This document shows positions 8,203-16,639 of a DNA stretch of 64,000 nt, piece by piece. Made by a program: the position numbers and the translations under genes. Within the stretch, counting starts at the first letter, position 1, and each line of letters begins with the position of its first letter. Source of the DNA: an uncultured Tenacibaculum sp. (GTDB lineage: Bacteria; Bacteroidota; Bacteroidia; Flavobacteriales; Flavobacteriaceae); assembly GCA_947493285.1 (NCBI GenBank), contig CANLQH010000002.1:372001-436000 (forward strand), written 5' to 3'. Under the pieces are notes generated by a model. The model saw only the letters and a list, made by a program, of their open reading frames with translations. It had not been told where the DNA came from and did not search any database.

Positions 8203-9477
8203 ATGTTACAGGTTCAGTTTATTAGAGACAACAAACAAACTGTTTTAGACGGATTAGCAAAACGTAATTTTGCCAATGCCGAAACAATTATTAATGAAGT
8301 ATTAACTTCTGATGAAACTCGTAGAGCAACACAAGTTTCTTTAGATAATATTTTAGCTGAATCTAACAAAATATCCAAAGAAATTGGAGGTCTTTTTAAA
8401 TCTGGAGAAATTCAGAAAGCGAACTTACTAAAGGAAAAAACAGGTCAGTTAAAAGAACAATCTAAACAATTAACTGAAGAGTTAAATTCTGCTACAATTA
8501 AGTTACAAGATTTATTATATCAAATTCCTAATATTCCTCACGCTTCAGTAAAAGCAGGGAATAGTGAAGATGATAATGAGAAGATTTTTAGTGAAGGTAC
8601 GATTCCTGATTTAGGAGAAAAAGCATTACCTCACTGGGAATTAGCTAAAAAATATGATATCATCGATTTTGAATTAGGAACTAAAATTGCTGGTGCTGGT
8701 TTTCCTGTTTATAAAGGGAAAGGAGCTCGTTTACAACGTGCTTTAATCAATTATTTTTTAGATAAAAACACAAAAGCTGGTTATAACGAGGTTCAAGTAC
8801 CACATTTAGTAAACGAAGCTTCAGGAATTGGAACTGGACAATTACCAGATAAAGAAGGGCAAATGTACCATGTAACTGGTGACGACTTATATTTAATTCC
8901 AACAGCTGAAGTTCCTATTACAAATATGTTTAGAGGAAATTTGGTTAAAGAAAGTGATTTGCCAATTACAGTTACTGGTTATACTCCTTGTTTCCGTCGT
9001 GAAGCAGGAAGCTACGGCGCACACGTTCGTGGATTAAACAGATTACATCAGTTTGATAAAGTAGAAATTGTTCGTGTAGAACATCCTGATAATTCTTACC
9101 AAGCTTTAAACGGAATGGTAGAACATATTAAAGATATTTTACGTGAGTTAAAATTACCATATCGTATTTTACGTTTATGTGGTGGAGATACAGGATTTAC
9201 ATCTGCATTAACTTTCGATTTCGAATTATATTCTACAGCACAAGAGCGTTGGTTAGAAATTAGTTCAGCTTCTAACTTTGAAACATTTCAAGCAAATCGT
9301 TTAAAGTTACGTTTTAAAAATAGCGATGGTAAAAGTCAATTAGTACACACTTTAAACGGAAGTTCTTTAGCATTACCTAGAGTTTTAGCGGGAATTTTAG
9401 AGAATTATCAAACAGAAGATGGAATTAAAATTCCAGAAGTATTAGTTCCTTACTGTGGATTTGATATGATTGACTAA
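8203..9477 (+). CDS. serS: Serine--tRNA ligase
   Basis: This class II synthetase of 424 residues has the expected family length. The N-terminal tRNA-binding coiled-coil arm covers about residues 30-105 (Lys/Glu/Leu-rich). The catalytic domain shows the TAEVPITN stretch near 235, motif 2 with TPCFRREAGSYG near 263-274, and motif 3 with ALPRVLAGILENYQ near 390-405. It charges tRNA-Ser and, where present, tRNA-Sec. It is monocistronic, bounded by its promoter and a strong terminator. Confidence 0.97.
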   Translation: MLQVQFIRDNKQTVLDGLAKRNFANAETIINEVLTSDETRRATQVSLDNILAESNKISKEIGGLFKSGEIQKANLLKEKTGQLKEQSKQLTEELNSATIKLQDLLYQIPNIPHASVKAGNSEDDNEKIFSEGTIPDLGEKALPHWELAKKYDIIDFELGTKIAGAGFPVYKGKGARLQRALINYFLDKNTKAGYNEVQVPHLVNEASGIGTGQLPDKEGQMYHVTGDDLYLIPTAEVPITNMFRGNLVKESDLPITVTGYTPCFRREAGSYGAHVRGLNRLHQFDKVEIVRVEHPDNSYQALNGMVEHIKDILRELKLPYRILRLCGGDTGFTSALTFDFELYSTAQERWLEISSASNFETFQANRLKLRFKNSDGKSQLVHTLNGSSLALPRVLAGILENYQTEDGIKIPEVLVPYCGFDMID

Positions 9478-9503
9478 AAAATCACATTCAATATAAAAAA
9501 CAG

Positions 9504-9540
9504 AAAATCCCAAGTTTCAATCAAGAAACTTGGGATTTTT
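9504..9540. terminator. Terminator between serS and the 47-residue minus-strand gene
   Basis: A 15-base perfect stem (AAAATCCCAAGTTTC / complement) with loop AATCAA is followed by a T-run on the plus strand. The A-run on the left allows it to end minus-strand transcription as well. Confidence 0.85.
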
Positions 9541-9575
9541 ACTAATTCACCCCTTCAAAATGAATCCACTATATT

Positions 9576-9719
9576 TTAGTTGGCAATAACTGCCGTCATT
9601 AATCTTTTGTATTTATTCATCTCTAACAATGCTTCAAAATATTGAGTTATTTGACCCCTCTTCATAAACTCATTTGCTTTTTTCTTTGCTGTCTCGTATT
9701 GTAAATTAAAGTTTTTCAT
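9576..9719 (-). CDS. Very small conserved-looking protein (47 residues) behind a sigma-54-like promoter
   Basis: An uninterrupted minus-strand frame starts at ATG 9717-9719 and ends with TAA at 9576-9578. The product begins MKNFNLQYETAKKKANEFMK, continues RGQITQYFEALLEMNKYKR and ends LMTAVIAN. It is amphipathic, helical in pattern, lacks a signal peptide and has normal codon use for this genome. I recall similar short proteins of this pattern (xxETAKxxAxEFMKxGxxxxYxxALxxMxxYKxLM) in other flavobacteria, but no function is known to me. It is too short for usual gene-finding cut-offs. The sigma-54-like element 22-50 bases upstream supports it as a real gene. Confidence 0.7.
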   Translation of the reverse strand: MKNFNLQYETAKKKANEFMKRGQITQYFEALLEMNKYKRLMTAVIAN

Positions 9720-9750
9720 AGTATAAATTGTTTAGTCTTGTTATCAATAA

Positions 9751-9767
9751 GACAAACTTCGTGCCAA
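9751..9767 (-). promoter_or_regulatory. Candidate sigma-54 (-24/-12) promoter for the 47-residue gene
   Basis: On the minus strand the sequence reads TTGGCACGAAGTTTGTC. It has TGGCAC at -24 and TTTGT at -12 with the correct ten-base spacing between GG and the -12 G. The only mismatch is GT for GC at -12. The predicted transcript start is near 9741, giving a leader of about 22 bases. Confidence 0.55.
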
Positions 9768-9828
9768 AATGTTACAAGGTTTTCAAAAAAACAAGGTGTT
9801 TTAGTATAAATTTAACAATTTTGTTCCC

Positions 9829-9836
9829 TATTTTTG
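9829..9836 (+). promoter_or_regulatory. -7 element placed for a leaderless TPR-gene transcript
   Basis: TATTTTTG is followed by four bases and then the ATG at 9841. No -33 TTG was seen at the usual distance. Confidence 0.5.
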
Positions 9837-9840
9837 ATTG

Positions 9841-11616
9841 ATGAAAAAAGCTACAATATTACTTAATCTATTGTTTTTCAGTTTGTTTTGCAATGCTCAA
9901 CAAAACGAATTTGCTATTGCTGAAAATTATTTTAGAAATAATGAATATGAAAAAGCCACTCAACTTTATAAAAAATTATACGATAAAAGTCCGTACAACA
10001 CTACTTATTTAAAAAGGTTAATTTCCTGTTATCAAGAAACTGAACAGTTTTTAGTTGCCGAAAATTTACTTTCACAAAAAATAAATGAGAAGCCAAACCT
10101 AACGTATTTGCAAGTTATTAAAGGGTATAATTTCGAACGTCAGCAAAAAGATGAAGAAGCAAATAAATTATATCAAATCGCTTTAAAAGCTATTGATAAC
10201 AAAGGAAGTTATGGGAGTATAATTGCCAGCCTTTTTAAAAACTACAACAAATTAGATTATGCCATAGAGGCTTACTCTAAAATAATGGCTAATAATCCGA
10301 AAGCAAATTACGGATTTCAATTAGCACAAATTCATGGTGAAAAAGGAGATTTTCCTAAAATGTTTGAATCCTATGTTAATTTAGTTGACAAAAACGAAAA
10401 TTACCTTAACAATGTAAAACGTTTTACCGCTAGGTATATTAATGACGATGCCGAGAATGAAAACAATATTCTCTTTAAAAAAGCATTGCTTAGAAAATCC
10501 ATCAGTAACCCTAAAGATATTTGGAACGATTTGTTAGCTTGGTTATTCATCAAGCAAAAACAATATCAAAAAGCACTGATTCAACACAAAGCTTTACTTG
10601 CTAGAAATCCTGATAATTTAGGGCGAATAAATGAGTTAGGAAAAGTAGCTCTTGAAAATGAAGAATATGAAACGGCTAAAGAGTGCTTCGATTTAATTAT
10701 TGAGAAAACAAATTACCCTTCAGATAAGTTTAAAGCAATTAATAATAATTTAAAAATTGCAATTGTAACAAAACAACCTGATATTGAAGAACAGTTTAAA
10801 GCTATTTTTGATAAGTACGGAATTAATCAAAAAACCATACACACTCAAATAGCATATGCTAACTATTTAACTTTTGAAAAAAGAAATCCTGAAGAAGCAG
10901 AAAAAATATTAGAAAAAGCATTAACGCTAACAAAATCTAAATTCTTCGTTGCCCATATAAAGTTGAAACTTGGTGAAGTATTAATGTTTACAAACAAATT
11001 CAACAAAGCTTTAATTTACTTTTCTCAAGTACAAACAAAGTTTAAGAATCATTTTTTAGGACAAGAAGCACGATTTAAAGTAGCCCAAGCATCTTATTTT
11101 AAAAACGATTTTAAATGGGCAAAAGCACAATTAAAGGTTTTAAAAAGTTCAGCTACACAATTAATTGCCAATGATGCAGCTAATTTATTTTTAACCATTT
11201 CTGATAACGAACCAAAAGATAGTATTTCTTCAGGTTTAAAAGAGTATGCCAAAGCAGACTTGCTAGCTTTTCAAAACAAAAATGAGGAAGCTATCGTTGT
11301 TTTAAATGAAATTATTACAAATTACAAAGGGCAACCAATAGAAGACGAATCTTTATTTAAACAAGCACAACTTTTTGTAAAGCAGAAAAAATATGATGAG
11401 GCTATTTTAAACTATGCTAAAATATTGGCTCTAGATAAAGAAGGTATTTTTATAGACGATGTGTATTATCAAATGGCTGAATTGTACAATAACGAATTAA
11501 ATAACTCAGAAAAGGCTAAAGAATACTATCAAAAGATTATTTTTGACCATGCTAACAGCATTTATTTAGTTGATGCTCGTAAAAAGTTTAGAAAATTAAG
11601 AGGTGACAATATCTAA
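9841..11616 (+). CDS. Secreted tetratricopeptide repeat protein
   Basis: The 591-residue protein has a signal peptide (MKKATILLNLLFFSLFCNAQ). The remainder is almost entirely TPR-like helix pairs: AENYFRNNEYEKATQLYKKL at about 27-46, NYNKLDYAIEAYSKIMANNP near 146, KQKQYQKALIQHKALLARNP near 238, LGKVALENEEYETAKECFDL near 265, and C-terminal repeats QLFVKQKKYDEAILNYAKIL and NSEKAKEYYQKIIFDHANSI. It should be a periplasmic protein-interaction scaffold. It opens a plus-strand run with the MORN-like protein (14-base overlap), DUF4286 and rsmA. The GxxxxxYxxA patterns leave little doubt about the fold; partner proteins are unknown. Confidence 0.88.
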   Translation: MKKATILLNLLFFSLFCNAQQNEFAIAENYFRNNEYEKATQLYKKLYDKSPYNTTYLKRLISCYQETEQFLVAENLLSQKINEKPNLTYLQVIKGYNFERQQKDEEANKLYQIALKAIDNKGSYGSIIASLFKNYNKLDYAIEAYSKIMANNPKANYGFQLAQIHGEKGDFPKMFESYVNLVDKNENYLNNVKRFTARYINDDAENENNILFKKALLRKSISNPKDIWNDLLAWLFIKQKQYQKALIQHKALLARNPDNLGRINELGKVALENEEYETAKECFDLIIEKTNYPSDKFKAINNNLKIAIVTKQPDIEEQFKAIFDKYGINQKTIHTQIAYANYLTFEKRNPEEAEKILEKALTLTKSKFFVAHIKLKLGEVLMFTNKFNKALIYFSQVQTKFKNHFLGQEARFKVAQASYFKNDFKWAKAQLKVLKSSATQLIANDAANLFLTISDNEPKDSISSGLKEYAKADLLAFQNKNEEAIVVLNEIITNYKGQPIEDESLFKQAQLFVKQKKYDEAILNYAKILALDKEGIFIDDVYYQMAELYNNELNNSEKAKEYYQKIIFDHANSIYLVDARKKFRKLRGDNI

Positions 11617-12157
11617 CAAACATATTTTAATCGTTGTTTTTTTTATTACTAACTCTATTTTTTCTCAATACTCTAAAGAATTTTTGAGAGTTGTGAGCAA
11701 TATCAAACCCTATGACTCAATAAAAGTTATTGAGAAATTTAAAAATGGAAAATTAAAGAAAGAATATACTAAAACTTTTTATATAGTAGATAAAGTAAAA
11801 TACTGGAGATACTCAGGTAAATCATCTGAATATTACAAAAACGGAAATATTGCAGCTAATCAAACATTTGATAAGTTTGGTTTTCTTCTTAATTATGAGT
11901 TTTTTAATAAAAAGGGGATTCTTATTAGTGAAATAAAGACTAAGTTAATTGATACAGAAAACACAAATGCTTTAGATTTCTTTAATAACAAAATGAAACA
12001 TAATATTACCTCTTATTGTAAAGAGTATTATTATGATAAAAAGTATAATTATTTATATAAAGAAGGTCAAAAACATAATAATGATAAAATTGGTATTTGG
12101 CGAACCTATAATAATTGTGGTGACACTATAAAAATCAAAGATTTTACAAAAAGATAA
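11603..12157 (+). CDS. Secreted protein with MORN-variant (YwqK-like) repeats
   Basis: The 184-residue product has an N-terminal hydrophobic segment (HILIVVFFITNSIFSQ) typical of a flavobacterial signal peptide ending in SQ. It then has repeats of the type YYKNGNIAANQTFDKFGFL, FFNKKGILISEI and GIWRTYNNCGDTIKIKDF, which resemble MORN-variant repeats of the toxin-antitoxin YwqK family. The GTG start at 11603 lies inside the upstream TPR gene, overlapping it by 14 bases, which suggests translational coupling. I see no partner toxin gene, so the antitoxin label of the family should not be carried over. Function is unknown. Confidence 0.7.
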   Translation: MTISNKHILIVVFFITNSIFSQYSKEFLRVVSNIKPYDSIKVIEKFKNGKLKKEYTKTFYIVDKVKYWRYSGKSSEYYKNGNIAANQTFDKFGFLLNYEFFNKKGILISEIKTKLIDTENTNALDFFNNKMKHNITSYCKEYYYDKKYNYLYKEGQKHNNDKIGIWRTYNNCGDTIKIKDFTKR

Positions 12158-12163
12158 TATCTT

Positions 12164-12493
12164 ATGTACATATACAACGTAACAATAAATATCGATCAAA
12201 GTATTCATGCTGAGTGGTTAACTTGGATAGAAAGTCATATCCCAGAAGTTTTAGCAACTGGTCGTTTTTTAAGTGCAAAAATGACGCAAGTATTGGTTGA
12301 AGAAGAAATGGGTGGAGTTACCTACTCTATTCAATACACTGCAAAAACTCGTGAAGATTTAGATAATTATTATAAATACGATGCTGAGAAACTTCGTACG
12401 GATGGAATGAAAAAATTTGCTGATAAAATGTTAGCATTTCGCACAGAGTTAAAAATTGTGAACGAGTTTTTTCCTACAGTATCAAGTAATTAA
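12164..12493 (+). CDS. DUF4286 family protein
   Basis: This cytoplasmic protein of 109 residues shows MYIYNVTINIDQSIHAEWLTWI at the start and LSAKMTQVLVEEEMGGVTYSIQ in the middle, which I recognise as the DUF4286 pattern of Bacteroidota. The alternating beta and alpha pattern suggests a ferredoxin-like or dimeric alpha-beta barrel fold. It starts six bases after the MORN-like gene and ends 19 bases before rsmA, so it is very likely cotranscribed with both. The biochemical role is not known to me. Confidence 0.85.
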   Translation: MYIYNVTINIDQSIHAEWLTWIESHIPEVLATGRFLSAKMTQVLVEEEMGGVTYSIQYTAKTREDLDNYYKYDAEKLRTDGMKKFADKMLAFRTELKIVNEFFPTVSSN

Positions 12494-12512
12494 ATTGCAG
12501 AAATAAGAAGCC

Positions 12513-13316
12513 ATGACCGTAAGAGCAAAAAAACATTTAGGGCAACATTTTTTAACCGATGAAAACATTGCTAAAAAAATTGCAGATTCATTAACCGAAA
12601 ACGGTTATGATAATGTATTAGAAATTGGTCCTGGTATGGGAGTACTAACAAAGTATTTGTTAGAAAAGAAACCCAAAGTTACGGTGATGGAATTAGATTC
12701 TGAATCGGTTGAATACCTTAACGATACTTTTCCATTAGAACATATAAAACTAGATACTTCGAAAGAAAATTTCAACATTATTGAAGGAGATTTTTTAAAG
12801 AAAAACCTTCAAGAAACTTTTAAAAAAGAGCAAGTAGCCATTATTGGAAACTTTCCTTACAATATCTCTTCGCAAATAGTTTTTAAAGCAATTGAAAATC
12901 GTGAGTTTGTTCCTGAGTTTTCAGGAATGTTTCAAAAAGAAGTTGCAATGAGAATTGCAGAAAAAGAAGGCTCTAAAGTATACGGAATCATGTCCGTACT
13001 AACACAAGCTTTCTACGATGTAGAATATTTATTTACCGTACCTCCTACGGTATTTAATCCACCTCCAAAAGTAGATTCTGGAGTTATTAGATTAATCAGA
13101 AAAGAGGATTACTCCTTACCTGTTGATGAAAAATTATTTTTTAGAGTGGTAAAAACAGCATTTAATCAACGAAGAAAAATGTTGCGTTCTAGCTTAAAAT
13201 CTTTCGATCTTTCGGCTACCTTAAAAGAAGACCCTATATTTGCGATGCGTCCCGAACAATTATCGGTGCAAAAATTCATTGAATTGACAAAAAAAATAGC
13301 GCAAAACAATAGCTAA
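12513..13316 (+). CDS. rsmA: 16S rRNA (adenine1518-N6/adenine1519-N6)-dimethyltransferase
   Basis: RsmA (KsgA) dimethylates two adjacent adenines in the 3' terminal helix of 16S rRNA during 30S maturation. The 267-residue protein begins with the family signature [19 protein letters not shown], followed by the SAM motif [15 protein letters not shown] near 40-52. The catalytic [12 protein letters not shown] (motif IV, NxPY type) lies near 113-124, and [17 protein letters not shown] near 178-194. The basic C-terminal helical domain contains [13 protein letters not shown]. It closes the TPR/MORN/DUF4286 run. Confidence 0.97.
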   Translation: MTVRAKKHLGQHFLTDENIAKKIADSLTENGYDNVLEIGPGMGVLTKYLLEKKPKVTVMELDSESVEYLNDTFPLEHIKLDTSKENFNIIEGDFLKKNLQETFKKEQVAIIGNFPYNISSQIVFKAIENREFVPEFSGMFQKEVAMRIAEKEGSKVYGIMSVLTQAFYDVEYLFTVPPTVFNPPPKVDSGVIRLIRKEDYSLPVDEKLFFRVVKTAFNQRRKMLRSSLKSFDLSATLKEDPIFAMRPEQLSVQKFIELTKKIAQNNS

Positions 13317-13319
13317 TTA

Positions 13320-13347
13320 TTGTTTAAAGCAAAAAGTAATATTTTTG
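13320..13347 (+). promoter_or_regulatory. Promoter of mgtE
   Basis: TTG at 13320-13322, a 17-base spacer and TATTTTTG at 13340-13347. The predicted leader is about 40 bases; I see no stable riboswitch-like fold in it. Confidence 0.6.
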
Positions 13348-13391
13348 AATTTGATATTCAAATCTCGATTATCGAGTAAAATCGCAAAACG

Positions 13392-14741
13392 ATGGCATTT
13401 GAAATTACTAAAGAACTTTTAGAAAAAGTACAAGGACTGATTAAAAATCAGAAAGACACTGAGCTTTCTAATTATTTTTCAGACATCCACCATGCCGATA
13501 TTGCCGAAATATTAGATGAATTAACATTTGATGAGGCGGTGTATATTATTCGTTTATTAGATTCTGAAACAACATCTGAAGTTTTAATGGATGTTGATGA
13601 CGATGTGCGTGAAAAAATTCTTAGACAACTTACCGCCAAAGAAATTGCCGAAGAAATTGATGAATTAGACACTGATGATGCTGCCGATGTAATTGCTGAG
13701 CTTCCTGAGAAAAGAAAGCAGGAAGTAATGCAAGAAATTGAAGATGAAGAACACGCCAAAGAAATTGTAGAATTACTGCGTTACGATGAAGATTCTGCAG
13801 GTGGATTAATGGCTAAAGAGCTTGTAAAAGTTAACGAAAACTGGACCGTACTTCGTTGTGTAAAAGAAATGCGAATTCAAGCAGAAGAAGTTACCAGAGT
13901 TCATTCTATATATGTAGTTGACGATAGTGGAAAATTAAAAGGTCGTTTGTCTTTAAAAGATCTTTTAATGGCATCAACTCGAGCAAAAATTTCTGATGTA
14001 TACATACCAAAAGTAGATTATGTAACCGTTACAGACGAAGCTGAAGATGTTGCAAACATTATGCGTAAGTACGATTTAGAAGCTATTCCAGTTATTGATG
14101 AATTAGGTGTTTTAGTAGGTCGTATTACCATTGATGATATTGTTGATGTAATTAAAGAAGAAGCCGATAAAGATTACCAATTAGCAGCGGGTATTACACA
14201 AGATGTTGAAGCTGATGATACTATTTGGGAACTAACAAGAGCACGTTTGCCTTGGTTATTTTTAGGATTAATTGGTGGTGTTGGTGCTGCAAGAATTATG
14301 GGCTTTTTTGATGATGCTATCGCCGAAAACGCGATACTTTTTATGTTTACTCCATTAATTGCCGCTATGGCTGGAAATGTAGGAGTGCAATCGTCAGCAA
14401 TTATTGTACAAGGTTTAGCAAACGACGATGTAAAAGGTAGTATTACTGATAGATTATTAAAAGAGGTGTCCTTGGCAATGATCAACGGGCTTGCTTTATC
14501 TGTACTACTTTTCTTTTATGTGTTTATTGCCGAACAAGATATACATGTTGCTAGTGCAATTTCGGTATCTCTTTTTGTTGTAATTATTGTTGCTGGTTTA
14601 ATCGGAACTTTCATTCCGCTTTTCTTAGATAAAAGAGGAATTGACCCAGCAATTGCTACCGGACCATTTATTACCACAAGTAATGATATTTTCGGAATCC
14701 TTATTTACTTCTGGATTGCCAAAATGATTATTGGGTTTTAG
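13392..14741 (+). CDS. mgtE: Magnesium transporter MgtE
   Basis: The 449-residue protein has the complete MgtE architecture. The N-terminal superhelical acidic domain (about 20-125, LSNYFSDIHHADIAEILDEL, repeated DE/DD pairs) senses Mg2+. A CBS pair follows at about 130-250 (SIYVVDDSGKLKGRLSLKDLL and AIPVIDELGVLVGRITIDDI). The five-helix transmembrane domain spans about 285-449, with the pore signature MAGNVGVQSSAIIVQGLA near 330. It mediates Mg2+ influx gated by cytoplasmic Mg2+. The stop codon overlaps the convergent LysE-type gene by 14 bases with no terminator between them. Confidence 0.95.
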   Translation: MAFEITKELLEKVQGLIKNQKDTELSNYFSDIHHADIAEILDELTFDEAVYIIRLLDSETTSEVLMDVDDDVREKILRQLTAKEIAEEIDELDTDDAADVIAELPEKRKQEVMQEIEDEEHAKEIVELLRYDEDSAGGLMAKELVKVNENWTVLRCVKEMRIQAEEVTRVHSIYVVDDSGKLKGRLSLKDLLMASTRAKISDVYIPKVDYVTVTDEAEDVANIMRKYDLEAIPVIDELGVLVGRITIDDIVDVIKEEADKDYQLAAGITQDVEADDTIWELTRARLPWLFLGLIGGVGAARIMGFFDDAIAENAILFMFTPLIAAMAGNVGVQSSAIIVQGLANDDVKGSITDRLLKEVSLAMINGLALSVLLFFYVFIAEQDIHVASAISVSLFVVIIVAGLIGTFIPLFLDKRGIDPAIATGPFITTSNDIFGILIYFWIAKMIIGF

Positions 14742-15414
14742 TAGTTTGCTCTACTGTATTTAAAAGATTATCAATCTTCTCTTTTGGGATAAACCCCTTT
14801 AGCATTAAAACTGCTCCGAAAACAATTAACAAAACTCCCATACCTCTTTTTATTCTATAAATAACTAATGGCGTAAGCTTGTTTCTTAATTGCTTTGCTA
14901 ATAATATTTTCCCTAAGTCAGTAAGTGCATATCCTAAAATTACAGTAGCGAAATACCAAAATAAATATCTAGGATTCATATCGTAAGTAGGACCAATAAC
15001 GACAATCAACCCTAACCAAAAAGCTAAGACGCCAATATTTATAAAGTTTAAAAAAAAACCTTTTAAAAGTAACTTTAAGTAGTTATTACTTTCTGGCAAT
15101 TGCACATCTGGTGCTTCAGCTTCTTTCTTATTATTTTTATCTAAGTAGGTTATTAAGCCATAAATAATCAGCACCAATCCTCCAATTAAAAATAAACGAG
15201 GATCGTCTTTAATCTTCTCAAGTAAACTTCTACTTCCAAAATAGGCAATTAACATAAATGAAACATCACCTAAAATCACACCAATATCAAAAGCAATAGC
15301 AGCCCTAGCACCTTTTAAAACACTAGTTTTTAAAAGCATAAAGAATACAGGCCCTATCATAAAGGCCATGAAAACACCTACTAAAAAAGCATTTTTAAAG
15401 TCGTAGAAATCCAT
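14728..15414 (-). CDS. LysE family translocator
   Basis: The 228-residue polytopic membrane protein has about six hydrophobic helices and the LysE N-terminal pattern FLVGVFMAFMIGPVFFMLLKTSV with G-P in the first helix, followed by ARAAIAFDIGVILGDVSFMLIAYFG. Members export basic or neutral amino acids and similar small metabolites. The substrate cannot be assigned here. It is the second gene after the ferredoxin-type reductase (23-base gap), so the two may be cotranscribed on the minus strand. Confidence 0.85.
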   Translation of the reverse strand: MDFYDFKNAFLVGVFMAFMIGPVFFMLLKTSVLKGARAAIAFDIGVILGDVSFMLIAYFGSRSLLEKIKDDPRLFLIGGLVLIIYGLITYLDKNNKKEAEAPDVQLPESNNYLKLLLKGFFLNFINIGVLAFWLGLIVVIGPTYDMNPRYLFWYFATVILGYALTDLGKILLAKQLRNKLTPLVIYRIKRGMGVLLIVFGAVLMLKGFIPKEKIDNLLNTVEQTTKTQ

Positions 15415-15437
15415 TATTTAAAGGTACGTGTTTTTAA

Positions 15438-16487
15438 CTAAACATCATCAAAATCAACCACAACCTTTTGAGTTGTTGGATGTGCCATACAGGTTAAAAT
15501 AAAACCTTCTTCTAACTCATCATCAGTTAAAATAGAATTTTTAGTCATTACTGCTTTACCTTCAGTTACCTTAGCAATACAACTACTACAAACACCTCCT
15601 TGGCAAGAATATGGAGCATCTAATTTATTACGCAATGATGCTGCTAAAACAGTATCTGTTTTATCCATTGCAAAAGTAGTTTCCTCATCATCTAGTAAAA
15701 CAGTGATTTCCGATTTTCCATCAGGAAATTGCATTTGAATATCCTCATCTGATGCAGTAGCGGTAAATAATTCGAAATGAATATTTTCTTCGTTAAATCC
15801 GTTTTCCTGTAAAGTTTCAGAAGCAATCGTAATCATTTCTTCTGGTCCGCATAAATAAGCTGAATCGAAAGCAATGTCTTTATGAACATTCTTTACAAAA
15901 TAATTCACATGTCCTTTATCTATTCTACCAAATTTAGTGTTTGTTCTTACTTCTTGACTAAACACATAATGTAAGTTAAACTGATTTGGATATTGTTCAA
16001 CCAAAGCATTTAACTCATCATAAAAAATAGTGCTATCTGCTTTTTTATTACCAAAAACTAAAGTGAAAGTTGACGATGGTTCGTTTTCTAAAACAGCTTT
16101 AACCATTGATAAAACTGGTGTAATACCACTACCCGCAGCAAATGCTATGTAGTTTTTATTATCAGAGGGATTTAATATAAATTTTCCTTCTGGTTCAGAT
16201 ACTTCGATAGTAGTACCCTCTTTTAATTTAGTAGTTGCGTAGGTAGAAAACAATCCTTTTTCTACAGATTTAACTGCCACCTTTATTTCATTAGTATTAG
16301 GAGATGCGCATATAGAATATGCTCTTCTAATTTCTTGATCGTTTAAGGTTGTTTTTATGGTAATATATTGTCCTGCAACGAATTTATATACTTCTTTTAA
16401 CTCAGCAGGAACCGTAAATAAAATCGAAACCGCATCAGCAGTTTCCTTTATTATTTTTTCTATAACTAGTTTGTGAAATGTAGACAT
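15438..16487 (-). CDS. Ferredoxin-NAD(P)H reductase with C-terminal plant-type [2Fe-2S] domain (PaaE-like)
   Basis: The 349-residue protein is a fused flavin reductase and ferredoxin. Residues 1-100 form the FAD-binding beta-barrel (RRAYSICASP near 54-63). Residues about 105-235 form the NAD-binding domain (IAFAAGSGITPVLSMVK, YLCGPEEMI). The C-terminal ferredoxin domain has SCQGGVCSSC (C-x4-C-x2-C) near 294-303 and the fourth Cys in FILTCMAHP near 333. This is the layout of PaaE/PaaK-type oxygenase reductases, but no oxygenase subunit lies nearby, so its electron acceptor is open. It is divergent from padR and has its own -7 element at 16506-16513. Confidence 0.9.
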   Translation of the reverse strand: MSTFHKLVIEKIIKETADAVSILFTVPAELKEVYKFVAGQYITIKTTLNDQEIRRAYSICASPNTNEIKVAVKSVEKGLFSTYATTKLKEGTTIEVSEPEGKFILNPSDNKNYIAFAAGSGITPVLSMVKAVLENEPSSTFTLVFGNKKADSTIFYDELNALVEQYPNQFNLHYVFSQEVRTNTKFGRIDKGHVNYFVKNVHKDIAFDSAYLCGPEEMITIASETLQENGFNEENIHFELFTATASDEDIQMQFPDGKSEITVLLDDEETTFAMDKTDTVLAASLRNKLDAPYSCQGGVCSSCIAKVTEGKAVMTKNSILTDDELEEGFILTCMAHPTTQKVVVDFDDV

Positions 16488-16505
16488 TTATTCAATTTAG
16501 AACTG

Positions 16506-16513
16506 CAAAAATA
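16506..16513 (-). promoter_or_regulatory. -7 element of the ferredoxin reductase gene
   Basis: The minus strand reads TATTTTTG, matching TAnnTTTG, 18 bases upstream of the start codon at 16487. Confidence 0.55.
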
Positions 16514-16570
16514 AGAAATACCTAGAGAATCACTTGTTAGGGTTTGCATAAAAAACATACCTAAGATTAT

Positions 16571-16620
16571 TATACATAAGAAAATTATGTATATTTGCAT
16601 ACCTAAGTTTTTTAGGCATA
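16571..16620 (+). promoter_or_regulatory. Promoter and operator-like dyads upstream of padR
   Basis: A perfect dyad, TATACATAA (16571-16579) and TTATGTATA (16585-16593), overlaps the -7 element TATATTTG at 16590-16597, as expected for a repressor that occludes its own promoter. The decamer CATACCTAAG occurs at 16556-16565 and again at 16598-16607, 42 bases apart. The second copy forms an imperfect dyad with TTAGGCATA ending at 16620. PadR proteins usually bind such AT-rich dyads in their own promoters; binding here is inferred. Confidence 0.55.
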
Positions 16621-16639
16621 GTTTAAAAACGTTGTTTTT

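Noticed and set aside
11603..12157. Toxin-antitoxin system suggested by the YwqK-like family name
   Set aside because: There is no small toxin gene beside it, and the protein has a signal peptide; the MORN-variant repeat is all that can be claimed.
13472..13759. Ser-rich minus-strand frame inside mgtE (also 14174-14485)
   Set aside because: It is the complement of acidic/hydrophobic codons in a well-supported gene; low-complexity Ser content is typical of such shadows.
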